NCBI RefSeq assembly: GCF_050574275.1
Contig: NZ_CP192260.1
Coordinates: forward strand, 434,001-498,000
Source: Virgibacillus_F flavescens
GTDB lineage: Bacteria; Bacillota; Bacilli; Bacillales; Amphibacillaceae
Length of the DNA stretch: 64,000 nt
Direction: 5' to 3'
Of this stretch, positions 33,397-42,150 are shown in pieces. A program made the position numbers and the translations under genes. Numbering within the stretch: position 1 is the stretch's first letter; every line of letters starts with the position of its first letter. The notes under the pieces were generated by a model. The model worked only from the letters and a program-made list of their open reading frames with translations. It was not told the origin of the DNA and made no database searches.

Positions 33397-34410
33397 CTAC
33401 TTAAACCACTGCACTATTTTACTTTTGCCATTACTGACTTCTACTTCCGCATATGCCCCATTAATAAAGGTCACTTGCGGTGGGACATGACCACAGTCGA
33501 TATCATAAATAATAGGAATGTTCAATTCGTTTTCCAGATCTTTATAAACATCCACCGCCTCATAATTTTCTACCGTTTCATTTGCCATACTGCGACCAAA
33601 CATAATTCCGGAGCAATTATCAAACCATCCTGCAAGCCTCATTTGCACAAGTGTTCTGCGCAGATCCGTAGTGTTCATCTGGCAATTTTCCATGTACCAA
33701 AGAATTGGTTCATTGTTTAACTTTTCCTGCTGAAATTCACGGACGTTTCCGTACGGAGTTCCGATCAAATGTCTGATCACATCGATACACCCGCCTAATA
33801 ACCTGCCTTCCAGTAAAACCGCTTCACCCGATAAGGTTTTCCACTCTGTCGGTTCCGTTAAATGGAACACTTCTGGAGTTGGGTTGGCGTGGTCCCAGTT
33901 CTTTTGATATTTCTCAGAAGAGTATTGAGTTATAGAGCCCCCCGCTTCTGTAGATAATACTTGTTCCCACATGCCTGTAGTTTTATCCGAATACTCGCCA
34001 CGCAAATCGACAAAATTAGTACCATGCGCAGTTGCCATACCCGTTTTTAATGTCGTAGCAAGCAGCAGCACACTTAAATCTGAATACCCGAGTATCCATT
34101 TTTTCTTAAACATGTCAAAATCAATTTTATCAATAATTTCGACAAGCAATTCTCCACCCCATAGTGGAATAACAGCCTGCACCTCTTCATTCTGCATCAT
34201 ACGATTGAACTCGTCTGCCCTTGTCTGAGCTGGTGCAGATTTTGCCTTTTCCTGCGTCCAGACCGTTTGACCACAGACAACTGGATAGCCTCTTTCTTCA
34301 CTGCGTTTGGATGCCTGCCTGAACATATCGTGCTGTTCAAGTTCCAGACCTGACGACGGAGCTGTAACACCGACTGTTGCCCCTTTGTTTAAGTATGGAT
34401 AAGTAATCAT
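33397..34410 (-). CDS. S66 serine peptidase (LD-carboxypeptidase/MccF-like)
   Basis: 337 residues. The nucleophile serine is in ILGYSDLSVLLLA (about 118-130), preceded by a PLWGGELLVEIIDKIDF strand and followed by ATAHGTNFVDL. The C-terminal GRLLGGCIDVI and the final DIDCGHVPPQ supply the Glu/His of the triad. It is closer to MccF (microcin C immunity) and YocD-type proteins than to LdcA. It could trim peptidoglycan tetrapeptides or detoxify a peptidyl-nucleotide antibiotic. Confidence 0.82.
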   Translation of the reverse strand: MITYPYLNKGATVGVTAPSSGLELEQHDMFRQASKRSEERGYPVVCGQTVWTQEKAKSAPAQTRADEFNRMMQNEEVQAVIPLWGGELLVEIIDKIDFDMFKKKWILGYSDLSVLLLATTLKTGMATAHGTNFVDLRGEYSDKTTGMWEQVLSTEAGGSITQYSSEKYQKNWDHANPTPEVFHLTEPTEWKTLSGEAVLLEGRLLGGCIDVIRHLIGTPYGNVREFQQEKLNNEPILWYMENCQMNTTDLRRTLVQMRLAGWFDNCSGIMFGRSMANETVENYEAVDVYKDLENELNIPIIYDIDCGHVPPQVTFINGAYAEVEVSNGKSKIVQWFK

Positions 34411-34465
34411 CTGTTAACCTCCCGTTAAGTTGTTTTTATTAGGAAAAAGAAGCAGGAAGATCAGT

Positions 34466-34825
34466 TTAACACTCACAAATCATTAGCACGTTACCATCCG
34501 GATCCTTAAAATTAAACCACTGACCATGCTCGATACCTGTAACCATTTGAACTCCCTTATTATTCATGAACGCAAAAGCATCCTCAATGTCGTATGTATT
34601 AAGATGGAATGGTGGTTTTTGATAAACTTGTTCAGCTTCATACATTTTACTGTCGAGGACAATACCTGTCCCTTGCATTGGAAGAACATACAAGTGATCA
34701 AATAGTATATCCTCCGTAACAGGCAAACACAGGATATCACAATACCAATCTCTTGCTTGTTCTATATTCTTCACAGGTATAAACACGGTTCCAATTTGAT
34801 TTATTATTGGATTAATCTTGATCAC
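34466..34825 (-). CDS. VOC (glyoxalase/bleomycin-resistance) superfamily protein
   Basis: 119 residues forming one paired beta-alpha-beta-beta-beta unit: IGTVFIPVKNIEQARDWYCDIL at the start and EHGQWFNFKDPDGNVLMICE at the end. The fold dimerises to make a metal site; the metal residues cannot be assigned with certainty here. Function unknown. It lies just upstream of the S66 peptidase gene on the same strand with a 55-bp gap, so co-transcription is possible. Confidence 0.75.
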   Translation of the reverse strand: MIKINPIINQIGTVFIPVKNIEQARDWYCDILCLPVTEDILFDHLYVLPMQGTGIVLDSKMYEAEQVYQKPPFHLNTYDIEDAFAFMNNKGVQMVTGIEHGQWFNFKDPDGNVLMICEC

Positions 34826-34891
34826 CCCACTATTTTTTATATAAGATTACTTTCGATACCGTTGACAAAAACTCCTCTTTTTCAGACAAAA

Positions 34892-34920
34892 TTGACAGGC
34901 ACACAAAACAAATTTAGACT
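34892..34920 (+). promoter_or_regulatory. Sigma-A promoter of the YitT-family gene
   Basis: -35 TTGACA (34892-34897), 17-bp spacer, -10 TAGACT (34915-34920), 45 bp before the start codon. Confidence 0.6.
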
Positions 34921-34964
34921 TAACTAATGTGTCTACGCGCTCGTTTAAGGAAAGGAATTTAAAA

Positions 34965-35834
34965 ATGAAACAAAAATCTGCGTTGAATCGCTTGCTATTA
35001 GAGTATTTTCAGATAATTGCAGGGGCAACACTTGTCGCGCTCTCATACAATATGTTTTTATTACCTTCAAAGCTAGCTGCGGGTGGAATATCTGGAATTA
35101 GTACCATTTTATTCGAGTTATATGGTCTTAGTCCTGCCTACACGCAATTCCTTATTAATATCCCCGTTTTCTTTATTGGATGGCTCATTCTCGGGAAAGA
35201 CTTTGGCGGGAAGACGCTAGTAGGAACATTTTGGGTACCATTTATCATTTGGCTAAGTGCAGATATTCCGTACACGATTACAAACCCACTGCTTGGTGCG
35301 ATATACGGAGGAATACTGCTTGGTATAGGACTTGGGACAGTCTATAAAGGGAATGGCTCGACTGGAGGTACCGCAGCAATTGCACAAATCGTCAAGAAAT
35401 TCACAGGCCTTTCAAGCGGTTACTGTCAGCTGATTGTAGATGGAGCAGTTGTTGTCTCTTCTATTATTGTCTTCAATCTGGAGCTTACTTTATTTGCACT
35501 GATGTGTATTTATGTGACCAGTAAAGTGATCGATCGAGTTCAATTGCGCACGTCCTCAACAAAACTAATCCTGATTATTACGGAAAAAGAGGAAAAAATC
35601 CAATCCCTTATTAATAGCGAAATTGATCGAAGCTTAACGAAAATACGCACGGTCGGTGGATACTCGAAGGAAAGTAAGACAATGCTGCTTTGTGTCACAG
35701 AACGATCTGAAGCAGTGCATTTGAAGAAGTTACTTCAAAAAGAAGAACCCACCTCGTTTGTTGTATTTATAAATGCCTCTGAAATTCTTGGAAGAGGATT
35801 CTCACTGGATAAATATTACGGTCAAAAGCTGTAA
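34965..35834 (+). CDS. YitT-family membrane protein (DUF161/DUF2179)
   Basis: 289 residues. Five or six membrane helices (about 15-200) form the YitT core, with LAAGGISGISTILFELYG and GLGTVYKGNGSTGGTAAIAQIV being the repeated glycine-rich signature. A soluble C-terminal DUF2179 domain follows (about 205-289). Family members have no firmly known function. ATG 34965 with AAAGGAA upstream is chosen over a GTG at 34929. A bidirectional terminator follows. Confidence 0.88.
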   Translation: MKQKSALNRLLLEYFQIIAGATLVALSYNMFLLPSKLAAGGISGISTILFELYGLSPAYTQFLINIPVFFIGWLILGKDFGGKTLVGTFWVPFIIWLSADIPYTITNPLLGAIYGGILLGIGLGTVYKGNGSTGGTAAIAQIVKKFTGLSSGYCQLIVDGAVVVSSIIVFNLELTLFALMCIYVTSKVIDRVQLRTSSTKLILIITEKEEKIQSLINSEIDRSLTKIRTVGGYSKESKTMLLCVTERSEAVHLKKLLQKEEPTSFVVFINASEILGRGFSLDKYYGQKL

Positions 35835-35842
35835 TGAAAGAA

Positions 35843-35880
35843 TAATGAGCAGGAAGCGATTAACCGCTTCCTGCTCATTT
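35843..35880. terminator. Bidirectional terminator, YitT gene / ASCH gene
   Basis: Arms AATGAGCAGGAAGCG/CGCTTCCTGCTCATT between two convergent genes, with T-rich flank. Confidence 0.85.
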
Positions 35881-36342
35881 CTATTGAAATATAACCTTGA
35901 ATTCCTCACACACTACCAACATTTTTTCATCAAACGATTCGCCCATTTCATTTAACTCGTTTGTAAAAAATTCCACATGTGCACGTTTCCAGTATTCATA
36001 GGATTTATCCCCTTCTCCTTCTTTTGCCGCAAACTCTGCTGAAACTTCGTTAAACGGAAGAACTTGAACATTAGTTGTTTCCGTAATCACTTCTGCTTCA
36101 TTATTCCAATCCGTTATGATATTAAGTTCGCCAACAAATGGCATAGGTTCATTTTCTGCTTCATAAAATGAAAACAATGAGCAAGTTCCAGTCTTTTCTC
36201 CATTTTTCACTAAATCCGCTAATTCTCTGGCCATCAATGGTCCGTCACCAAATGCCCAGGATGTATATTCTTTTCCCTTACGACTTGCTTCAGGTAAAGA
36301 TTGTATATAACGTTCCCACATTAGCTCCACTGAGTTTTTCAT
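35881..36342 (-). CDS. ASCH-domain protein
   Basis: 153 residues. The ASCH core is WAFGDGPLMARELADLVKNGEKTGTCSLFSFY with the conserved GxKTGT and later VGELNIITDWNNEAEVI and YEYWKRAHVEFF. ASCH proteins have a PUA-like beta barrel and bind RNA or act as amidohydrolases on modified nucleosides. Four bp separate it from the upstream acetyltransferase gene on the same strand, indicating an operon. Confidence 0.83.
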   Translation of the reverse strand: MKNSVELMWERYIQSLPEASRKGKEYTSWAFGDGPLMARELADLVKNGEKTGTCSLFSFYEAENEPMPFVGELNIITDWNNEAEVITETTNVQVLPFNEVSAEFAAKEGEGDKSYEYWKRAHVEFFTNELNEMGESFDEKMLVVCEEFKVIFQ

Positions 36343-36345
36343 AAT

Positions 36346-36858
36346 TCATTCCCCCTGTTCTGTTTGTTTAAAGCACGAATAAAGCAGGACCTCTTTTTCC
36401 CATCGATGAACGGTACTTTCCAATTTCATTCCGATTCGCTCTGCCACGCGTATGGAAGGCAGATTCTCCAGATCAATCAATGAAATTAACATTGGGAACT
36501 TTTTTTCCTCAAAACCATACTGTTTACAAGCAAAAGCTGCTTCTGTTGCGTATCCGTTACCCCAGACTTCCTGTTTAAATAAATAACCTATTTCCATTTT
36601 AACTGCTTTATCAAACTTTTGCGGAACGATTCCACATTGCCCTAAAAATTTATTCGTTTGTTTATCTTCTACAATCCATAACCCAACACCATACTCCTGA
36701 TAGTTATTCCTATTCCACTCAATCCATTGGAGTGTTTCTTCCCGGTTTTTCGTGGACGGATAATGCTTCATCGCTACTGGATCACTAAAAATTTCCATTA
36801 GTAAATCCACATCGCTGGTATTCATCCTTCTTAATTGCAATCGTTCTGTTCTAATCAT
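36346..36858 (-). CDS. RimJ/RimL-type GNAT acetyltransferase
   Basis: 170 residues. It begins MIRTERLQLRRM, the usual RimJ/RimL start, and has EIGYLFKQEVWGNGYATEAAFACKQYGF (acetyl-CoA site) and NLPSIRVAERIGMKLE. Substrates are commonly ribosomal protein N-termini or small amines; none can be named here. AGGAG seven bases before the ATG at 36858 decides the start. First gene of the pair with the ASCH protein. Confidence 0.83.
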   Translation of the reverse strand: MIRTERLQLRRMNTSDVDLLMEIFSDPVAMKHYPSTKNREETLQWIEWNRNNYQEYGVGLWIVEDKQTNKFLGQCGIVPQKFDKAVKMEIGYLFKQEVWGNGYATEAAFACKQYGFEEKKFPMLISLIDLENLPSIRVAERIGMKLESTVHRWEKEVLLYSCFKQTEQGE

Positions 36859-37024
36859 CGGCTTGCTCCTTTCCTCATAACTCAACTTTCTCACCTAGGA
36901 TAATCATGATAAATCCAATAAACTGCAGTGATTATAGCACCTGAAATTATGGTAGTTGTCACGCTAGTTACTTCATCCTAGATGGAAACTGAGAAATAAC
37001 TTACCACTTTGGGAATACGGCGAT

Positions 37025-37142
37025 ATGACAGCAACGAGCTTTCCGCGGGCGGCTGGTGAGCCTCCTCGTGCTATCGCACTCCGGGGTCTCACCTATGCCT
37101 GTCCTCCCGCAGGAGTCGACTGCCATCCGCTCCAATCTCTAG
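37025..37142. repeat. Composite structured repeat at 37 kb, B module
   Basis: CAACGAGCTTTCCGCGGGCGG through CTGCCATCCGCTCCAATCTC. Stems GGTGAG/CTCACC and GTGC/GCAC are kept. The outer GATGGCAGTCG arm present at 42.3 kb is deleted on the left side. Inverse orientation to the 31 kb copy. The gap 36859-37024 before it is AT-rich and holds no gene. Confidence 0.8.
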
Positions 37143-37237
37143 ACTAAATATGGATGTCGCAGATTTATTAACTGCATCCCTGATAGCACTGCTATTTCTA
37201 CATGCACTAGTTGAAGAAAAACAAAGACATAAACAGC

Positions 37238-37434
37238 ATTACCAGTTCTGCATCGTTCCGGGCGGTGACTCCTGCGGGAACAGCACGAGTCTGAAGGAGC
37301 CCCGCAGTTTAAATGAGGATGGCCAACTAAAACCGTCCTTTGCGGACAACGTTGGCATACCCCTTGTCGGGGCAAGGTGACTGAAGCCGTGCCCTAAGGT
37401 GCGCATCCGCTCGCAACGATCCTGGACGGCAGCT
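37238..37434. repeat. Composite structured repeat at 37 kb, A module
   Basis: GCCAAC/GTTGGC stem around GTCCTTTGCGGAC, then CCCCTTGTCGGGG and CTGCGGG/CCCGCAG. Contains the CCCTAAGGTGCG variant (37391-37402). The C-to-T and G-to-A changes relative to the 42 kb copy keep the stem paired. It is followed by AGTTAATTCGCGGTATAGAGAT, the flank also seen near 16.35 and 42.27 kb. 37435-37672 otherwise AT-rich with no gene. Confidence 0.8.
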
Positions 37435-37672
37435 ATGGAAATAAAACTAGAGTTAATTCGCGGTATAGAGATATTGTGTAACTACTACATCAAATTACAG
37501 GCTTATTCAACTAGTTCAGTGATAACTACTTATTTTAGTCTAAAAAAGTTAAACTCATAAAATTTATTCTTCTACATAAATTTATTTATAGAGACTTAAA
37601 CACCTATTCTAAAATATACGCTGTATTTATTTTAAATCAAGACAAGACTACTATAGAAAAGAGGTTGTTAAC

Positions 37673-38272
37673 TTGAAAATACTTGTAGTCGGCGCAAGTG
37701 GAACTATTGGAAGAGAGGTCACTAAAAAGTTAGAGCAAAATCATACTGTCGTACGTGCTGGACGCAACGGAGCAGATGTGTCAGTTGATATTACATCTCC
37801 GGATAGTATAAAAAATATGTATGAAAAAATTGGCAAGGTTGACGCAGTAGTTAATGCTGCAGGTGGAGCCGCTTTCAGTCCATTGACAGAACTTACTCCG
37901 GCCAAAAACGAAAAAGGAATTCTCAGCAAGTTGAAAGGACAAATAAACCTGGTGCTGATTGGCCATGATTACGTGAATGATAATGGCAGTTTTACACTGA
38001 CCACCGGGATTATGATGGATGATCCAATCCTGCAAGGCGCCTCAGCAGCAATGGCAAACGGTGGTGTGAGAGCATTTGTTAAGTCTGCGGCTATCGAAAT
38101 GCCAAGAGGTATACGTATTAACAGCGTTAGCCCGAACGCTGTCCAGGAATCGTGGGAACGCCTCCGCGACTATTTCCAAGGTTTCGACCCTGTGCCAGCA
38201 GAACGAGTTGCCCTCGCTTTCACAAAAAGCGTTTACGGATCACAGACTGGCCAGAATTATAAGGTTTACTAA
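37673..38272 (+). CDS. Short-chain dehydrogenase/reductase
   Basis: 199 residues. VGASGTIGREV is the Rossmann glycine motif. VNAAGGAAF is the NAG-type motif, and GSFTLTTGIMMD occupies the position of the catalytic serine strand. A clear YxxxK is missing: the region MANGGVRAFVKSAA keeps the lysine but has GV in place of tyrosine, as in YwnB-like or NADP-binding atypical members. The start is TTG with AAGAGG upstream. Function unknown. Confidence 0.78.
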   Translation: MKILVVGASGTIGREVTKKLEQNHTVVRAGRNGADVSVDITSPDSIKNMYEKIGKVDAVVNAAGGAAFSPLTELTPAKNEKGILSKLKGQINLVLIGHDYVNDNGSFTLTTGIMMDDPILQGASAAMANGGVRAFVKSAAIEMPRGIRINSVSPNAVQESWERLRDYFQGFDPVPAERVALAFTKSVYGSQTGQNYKVY

Positions 38273-38280
38273 AACCAAAG

Positions 38281-38325
38281 ACAAACGAGGTTGCTATCCA
38301 ATCAGCAGCCTCGTTTGTTTTTATT
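38281..38325. terminator. Bidirectional terminator after the SDR gene
   Basis: Arms ACAAACGAGG(TTGCT)/(AGCAG)CCTCGTTTGT with a following TTTTTATT tract. Confidence 0.8.
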
Positions 38326-39541
38326 ATTTTATTAAAATTTCATGTAAATTTAACTCAAATTGCTCTGCCTTTTCATTTTCGTCTGCTCTTACAATCTCAG
38401 ATGTGTATAAAGCTTCACCAGTCGTCACATCAAAGATCGCAATTCTTCCTGGTGTACTTAAGTTTATCTGCTGACTTGCAACGTATAGTTTTTCGTCTTT
38501 TAATGAAAGCAGCGGATAAATCATATCTTCAGCCTCATTCGCAAGCTTTACTTCGAACTCATTCTCTATTTCTTTGTCCTTGATATTGTATTGCATAATG
38601 ATTAGTTCTTGTTTAACATAGCTTGTAAAATAAAGCATTGTACCATCAAATAAACTAACTTGGCTCTCCTTCAGCTTCTCTGGTATATTTAATCTTTCCA
38701 TTTCACCCGTAACCAAATCGTATACATTAATTTCCTGAACAGTTTCTACCGTTCTCTGTTCTTCCGGCAAATCTTTTTGCAGCGATTTCAAGAATACAAC
38801 GTGTTGATTTGTATCATCTGAAGCTTGTATTACGTTAACATTTGTATAGTCCTCATTTTCCCGTTGTGGTACCTCCAGATTAGAAAAAATCATTTGATTT
38901 TCAATTAACTTTTCGCTCGCTACATCTATTGTATAAATAATATTTTCAGTAGCAATCTCATCCTTGTTAGCAACCATATTATCTGTTACCAAATAAAGTT
39001 TATTATCTATTACCTGCACGTCCTGTATATCTATATAATCTATTCCAGAACTATCTGGAACTTTTATTGGAAACGATTTTGTCTGATTATCAGATTTATT
39101 TAGCAGTGATACATTAATTGTAAAATCAGATTTTGAATTGCCGACTTTATTCGTAGCATCGGCATAAGCAACAAATTGATCACTCTCAAAATATGAATTT
39201 ATCATTGGACCTTTGCCTCGCATAAAACCTCGGTACTCATCCTGCAACTCTTTAATCTTTTCAGGATAATACCCAGTAATCTGATCCAGCAGGGAAATAT
39301 TGTCTCTATAATCAGTACCGTTAGACGTAACCTGTACCTGTGTGCTGAAACCAGCCATTGCTCCACCCTCTTGGTAATAACCATCTAATACGAGTGGATT
39401 CACCTCTTCCTCGTCTCCAACCTGATTTTTGAATACAAACGCTGGATACTCTGGAGCAGACATAGCAGACTTAATATAAAACGTTCCAAATCCAAGTAAA
39501 ATGACAATAGCAACTAATGAAACCTTCCAGTACTTTTTCAT
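38324..39541 (-). CDS. Membrane-anchored extracytoplasmic protein of the GntR-ABC operon
   Basis: 405 residues. A single N-terminal helix (VSLVAIVILLGFGTFYI, 7-23) anchors it; the rest is extracytoplasmic and beta-rich with repeated short strands such as DKLYLVTDNMVANKD, VVFLKSLQKDL, GTMLYFTSYVKQE and EKLYVASQQINL. This is suggestive of a beta-propeller, though no family is recognised with confidence. It is the last of four genes (GntR regulator, ATPase, permease, this protein) with 15 bp between it and the permease gene. A solute or cell-wall sensing role is possible. Confidence 0.65.
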   Translation of the reverse strand: MKKYWKVSLVAIVILLGFGTFYIKSAMSAPEYPAFVFKNQVGDEEEVNPLVLDGYYQEGGAMAGFSTQVQVTSNGTDYRDNISLLDQITGYYPEKIKELQDEYRGFMRGKGPMINSYFESDQFVAYADATNKVGNSKSDFTINVSLLNKSDNQTKSFPIKVPDSSGIDYIDIQDVQVIDNKLYLVTDNMVANKDEIATENIIYTIDVASEKLIENQMIFSNLEVPQRENEDYTNVNVIQASDDTNQHVVFLKSLQKDLPEEQRTVETVQEINVYDLVTGEMERLNIPEKLKESQVSLFDGTMLYFTSYVKQELIIMQYNIKDKEIENEFEVKLANEAEDMIYPLLSLKDEKLYVASQQINLSTPGRIAIFDVTTGEALYTSEIVRADENEKAEQFELNLHEILIK

Positions 39542-39556
39542 CCTAAACTCCCCCCT

Positions 39557-40390
39557 CTATACTGTTATCTTTTTCTTTAGCAGAAATCCGCTCATCCATA
39601 TGGAGATTGCCAGAACAACCATACCAATCGCGATTTCAATCAGGAACAATTCTAATGGATAGAAAAAATCATTTAATAGAAATTCCTGTATAAATAATGG
39701 AGCAAAAATTACAACTATCGCTAACATACTATAAATCAATCCTGCAAAAAAACCTTTCCAGCGAAAACTTCGCTCAAGCAGAATTCCAGTAAATAGAACC
39801 GATACAACCATAATCCCTGCTCCGTAGTATAAAATAAGTCCCAGTATACTATTTGGAATAATCATAGTTAATTCAGGTAAGCTGCTGATTAATTCATTTA
39901 TGTTCATATCTATCCGAAATCCCCTTGGCACCATCCATTTCAGAATTGTCATCTCAACTGGTAATAACAGAAGTTGAAATGCTACAAATCCGAGTGTTGC
40001 TAATAAGATGGTGGTGATCTTAGCAAAAAACACATTTAATCTGTTGGTTGGCAGCATTAACAATCTGTAAATAAATGTATTTTTTCCAAACCAATCGCGA
40101 TACCAAATCAGAAAAATATAGAATGCTACCGCTGCAGCACATAAAGCAATCGGCCCTAGGAACCACAGAGTTCTTGTTACGTCAAGAAAGCTCATTTGAC
40201 CATATTGTGCTAAAAATTCAGCCTTGGAAATCATATCTTGATACATTGCTTCGTTAGCTGTTTTCAGATAATTTTTGGAAGCGACGATCACACCTGTAAT
40301 TTGTGCAACAAGCGTTATAACAAGTAAAACCAAAAATACTTTAAAAAAACGATTAAATTCAAAATTCACCAGCTTTAAATAGTTCTTCAT
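39557..40390 (-). CDS. ABC transporter permease
   Basis: 277 residues with six predicted membrane segments: FFKVFLVLLVITLVAQITGVI, LWFLGPIALCAAAVAFYIFLI, ITTILLATLGFVAFQLLLLPV, SILGLILYYGAGIMVVSVLFTG, FFAGLIYSMLAIVVIFAPLF and the last IAIGMVVLAISIWMSGFLL. ABC-2-like. It pairs with the ATPase whose stop overlaps its start by 4 bp (40387-40390). Export of an unknown compound is likely, as in the B. subtilis ytr/yhc operons. Confidence 0.8.
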   Translation of the reverse strand: MKNYLKLVNFEFNRFFKVFLVLLVITLVAQITGVIVASKNYLKTANEAMYQDMISKAEFLAQYGQMSFLDVTRTLWFLGPIALCAAAVAFYIFLIWYRDWFGKNTFIYRLLMLPTNRLNVFFAKITTILLATLGFVAFQLLLLPVEMTILKWMVPRGFRIDMNINELISSLPELTMIIPNSILGLILYYGAGIMVVSVLFTGILLERSFRWKGFFAGLIYSMLAIVVIFAPLFIQEFLLNDFFYPLELFLIEIAIGMVVLAISIWMSGFLLKKKITV

Positions 40391-41079
40391 GCCTGATACA
40401 CCTCTCTCATTACATCAACCACAGACTTCCCATCATTTTCACGTGCTTCCTCTGCATTAAATTCTTTTAATACAACGCCTTCATCCAGTAAGACTACTTT
40501 ATCAATCAAATGCTCAATATCATTAATTTCGTGCGTTGTAATTATTACCCCGCGGTCTTCGATTAAATGACTAGTGAAGACGTTCGCAATCTGTTCACGG
40601 CTGAATATATCAATTCCTGAAAACGGTTCGTCCATTAATATGTAGTCAACGTCCATCGCCAGACCCAATAACAAATTAACCTTTGCTGTATTTCCTTTTG
40701 AAAGTGAAGCTATTTTGTCATCTTCATTAAGTTTAAAAAAACCTAGTAGTTCTTTTGCGCGAACCTGATTCCAGCACTTGTAAAAATCTTTCATGAACTC
40801 CAGTGCTTCTGAAACCCTCATTTGTGGAAGCATGGTAATAGCGTCAGGAATAAACGTTATCTTCTCAAAAGATTTCTCGTTAACTTCCTTGCCATCTAAC
40901 AATATTTGTCCTCCATTAATTGGTGTAAGTGCCATAATCGCATTTAGAATTGTGGTCTTACCAACGCCATTGATTCCAATTAAACAGGTTATTTCTCCTT
41001 TATTAGCAGTAAACGACACACCATTTAATACACGCCTTCGACCAAACTTTTTTGAAATCTCTTTTACTTCTATCATCAT
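40387..41079 (-). CDS. ABC transporter ATP-binding protein
   Basis: 230 residues. Walker A GINGVGKTT (about 35-43), a variant signature ASLSKGNTAK replacing LSGGQ, Walker B YILMDEPFSGID and the switch histidine in ITTHEIND. The LSKGN signature is typical of YtrB/YhcG-type ATPases. It overlaps the GntR gene upstream by 4 bp and the permease gene by 4 bp, so the three are translationally coupled. Confidence 0.9.
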   Translation of the reverse strand: MMIEVKEISKKFGRRRVLNGVSFTANKGEITCLIGINGVGKTTILNAIMALTPINGGQILLDGKEVNEKSFEKITFIPDAITMLPQMRVSEALEFMKDFYKCWNQVRAKELLGFFKLNEDDKIASLSKGNTAKVNLLLGLAMDVDYILMDEPFSGIDIFSREQIANVFTSHLIEDRGVIITTHEINDIEHLIDKVVLLDEGVVLKEFNAEEARENDGKSVVDVMREVYQA

Positions 41080-41450
41080 TCTTCCCCCTTATCCGTATAC
41101 CTTTTTTCTACTAACAGAAGTATTTCCTTTAGCGGAACATGTATGGAACCGACAGACGAAATGAAGTCATCGACGGCTTTTTCCAGTAGTTCCTCACGTA
41201 CCTTGCCAAGAATTGTCTCGTCACTGGTGATTTTACTGGGATGATTCTTTTCTGTATGAATCAAGCCTTGCTCTTCCATATCCTTGTATGCTCGCTGGGC
41301 CGTGTTCGGATTAATTTTAATTTGATTCGCTAATTCTCTTCTGGAAGGAATCTCCTCACCTGGCGCCAATTCGCCAATTGCAATTTGTTCCTTAAAGTAC
41401 CGGACAACCTGCAAATAAACAGGATCACGATTATTAAACTTCACATTCAT
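41076..41450 (-). CDS. GntR-family repressor, YtrA subfamily
   Basis: 124 residues. An N-terminal winged helix (DPVYLQVVRYFKEQIAIGELAPGEEIPSRRELANQIKINPNTAQRAYKDME, about 8-58) with a short C-terminal dimerisation helix only, which defines the YtrA subfamily. It is the first gene of the ABC operon and presumably represses it through the inverted repeat over its own -10 box. B. subtilis YtrA senses cell-wall antibiotics; the signal here is unknown. Confidence 0.88.
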   Translation of the reverse strand: MNVKFNNRDPVYLQVVRYFKEQIAIGELAPGEEIPSRRELANQIKINPNTAQRAYKDMEEQGLIHTEKNHPSKITSDETILGKVREELLEKAVDDFISSVGSIHVPLKEILLLVEKRYTDKGEE

Positions 41451-41526
41451 TTCACCAACTCCTACGTTCTTGGATGTTTATGTATATAATTAAGTGTGTG
41501 TACTAAGCAGTTCATACATGTTGTAA

Positions 41527-41559
41527 GTGTATTATATGGTTAATACACAAAATAGTCAA
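41527..41559 (-). promoter_or_regulatory. Promoter and GntR operator of the ABC operon
   Basis: On the minus strand, -35 TTGACT (41559-41554), 17-bp spacer, -10 TATAAT (41536-41531). An inverted repeat GTGTATTA-N6-TAATACAC with perfect 8-bp arms (41527-41548) covers the -10 box, ideal for autorepression. Confidence 0.75.
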
Positions 41560-41664
41560 TGCTAATTTTTAAAAGTTTTTGCAGCTGTTCATATACCGTT
41601 CACATAAAACATAAAGAATACTGTTATAATGTTGCACAAAGGGATAAGTAAAGGAGTGATTTTA

Positions 41665-42057
41665 TTGAATAAGTACAGTAAAGTATTATTAAGAGTCTCG
41701 GCAGCTTTCGCATTAATTGGGGCATTTCTGGGATCACACATGGCTGGTTCTGGAGGTTATGAATTCAAAACAGTTCATGCGCATATCCTGGTTGTTGGCT
41801 GGCTTACTTTATTTGCATGGTCGGTTTATTACAAAGTGTTTACCCCAGCAAATAAGATAGTATCTACACTCCACGTATGGTCAGCTATTATTGGTGCGAT
41901 TGGCTTAACGTCTGGCATGTGGTTATATTATGTAAGACCTTTTGATTTAAATGATACACTAATCAATGTATTTTTCATCGTTGGTGGATCTATTATGCTG
42001 CTAAGTTTCTTGTTCTTTTTTATTCTTACATTTTTAAAAACAGAAGAGAGCCATTAG
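41665..42057 (+). CDS. Small four-helix membrane protein with HxH motif
   Basis: 130 residues with four membrane helices: about 6-24, 37-57 (HAHILVVGWLTLFAW), 69-88 and 100-122. The VHAHILVVGWLTLFAWSVYYKVF segment resembles helix II of heme-copper oxidase subunit I-like and cbb3-like small proteins (HxH..GW), but the other heme and copper histidines are absent. A heme-binding or sensor role is possible; no function is assigned. The TTG start with AAGGAGTGA upstream is used. A strong terminator follows at 42151. Confidence 0.7.
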   Translation: MNKYSKVLLRVSAAFALIGAFLGSHMAGSGGYEFKTVHAHILVVGWLTLFAWSVYYKVFTPANKIVSTLHVWSAIIGAIGLTSGMWLYYVRPFDLNDTLINVFFIVGGSIMLLSFLFFFILTFLKTEESH

Positions 42058-42150
42058 CCTAGCCGCAGCAGGGAACTTATACACAAAGTAAGTGGATCTA
42101 TCTTCGCATCTCCGTATATTTCTAATGCTAGTTAAGCTTAATTAAATTAG

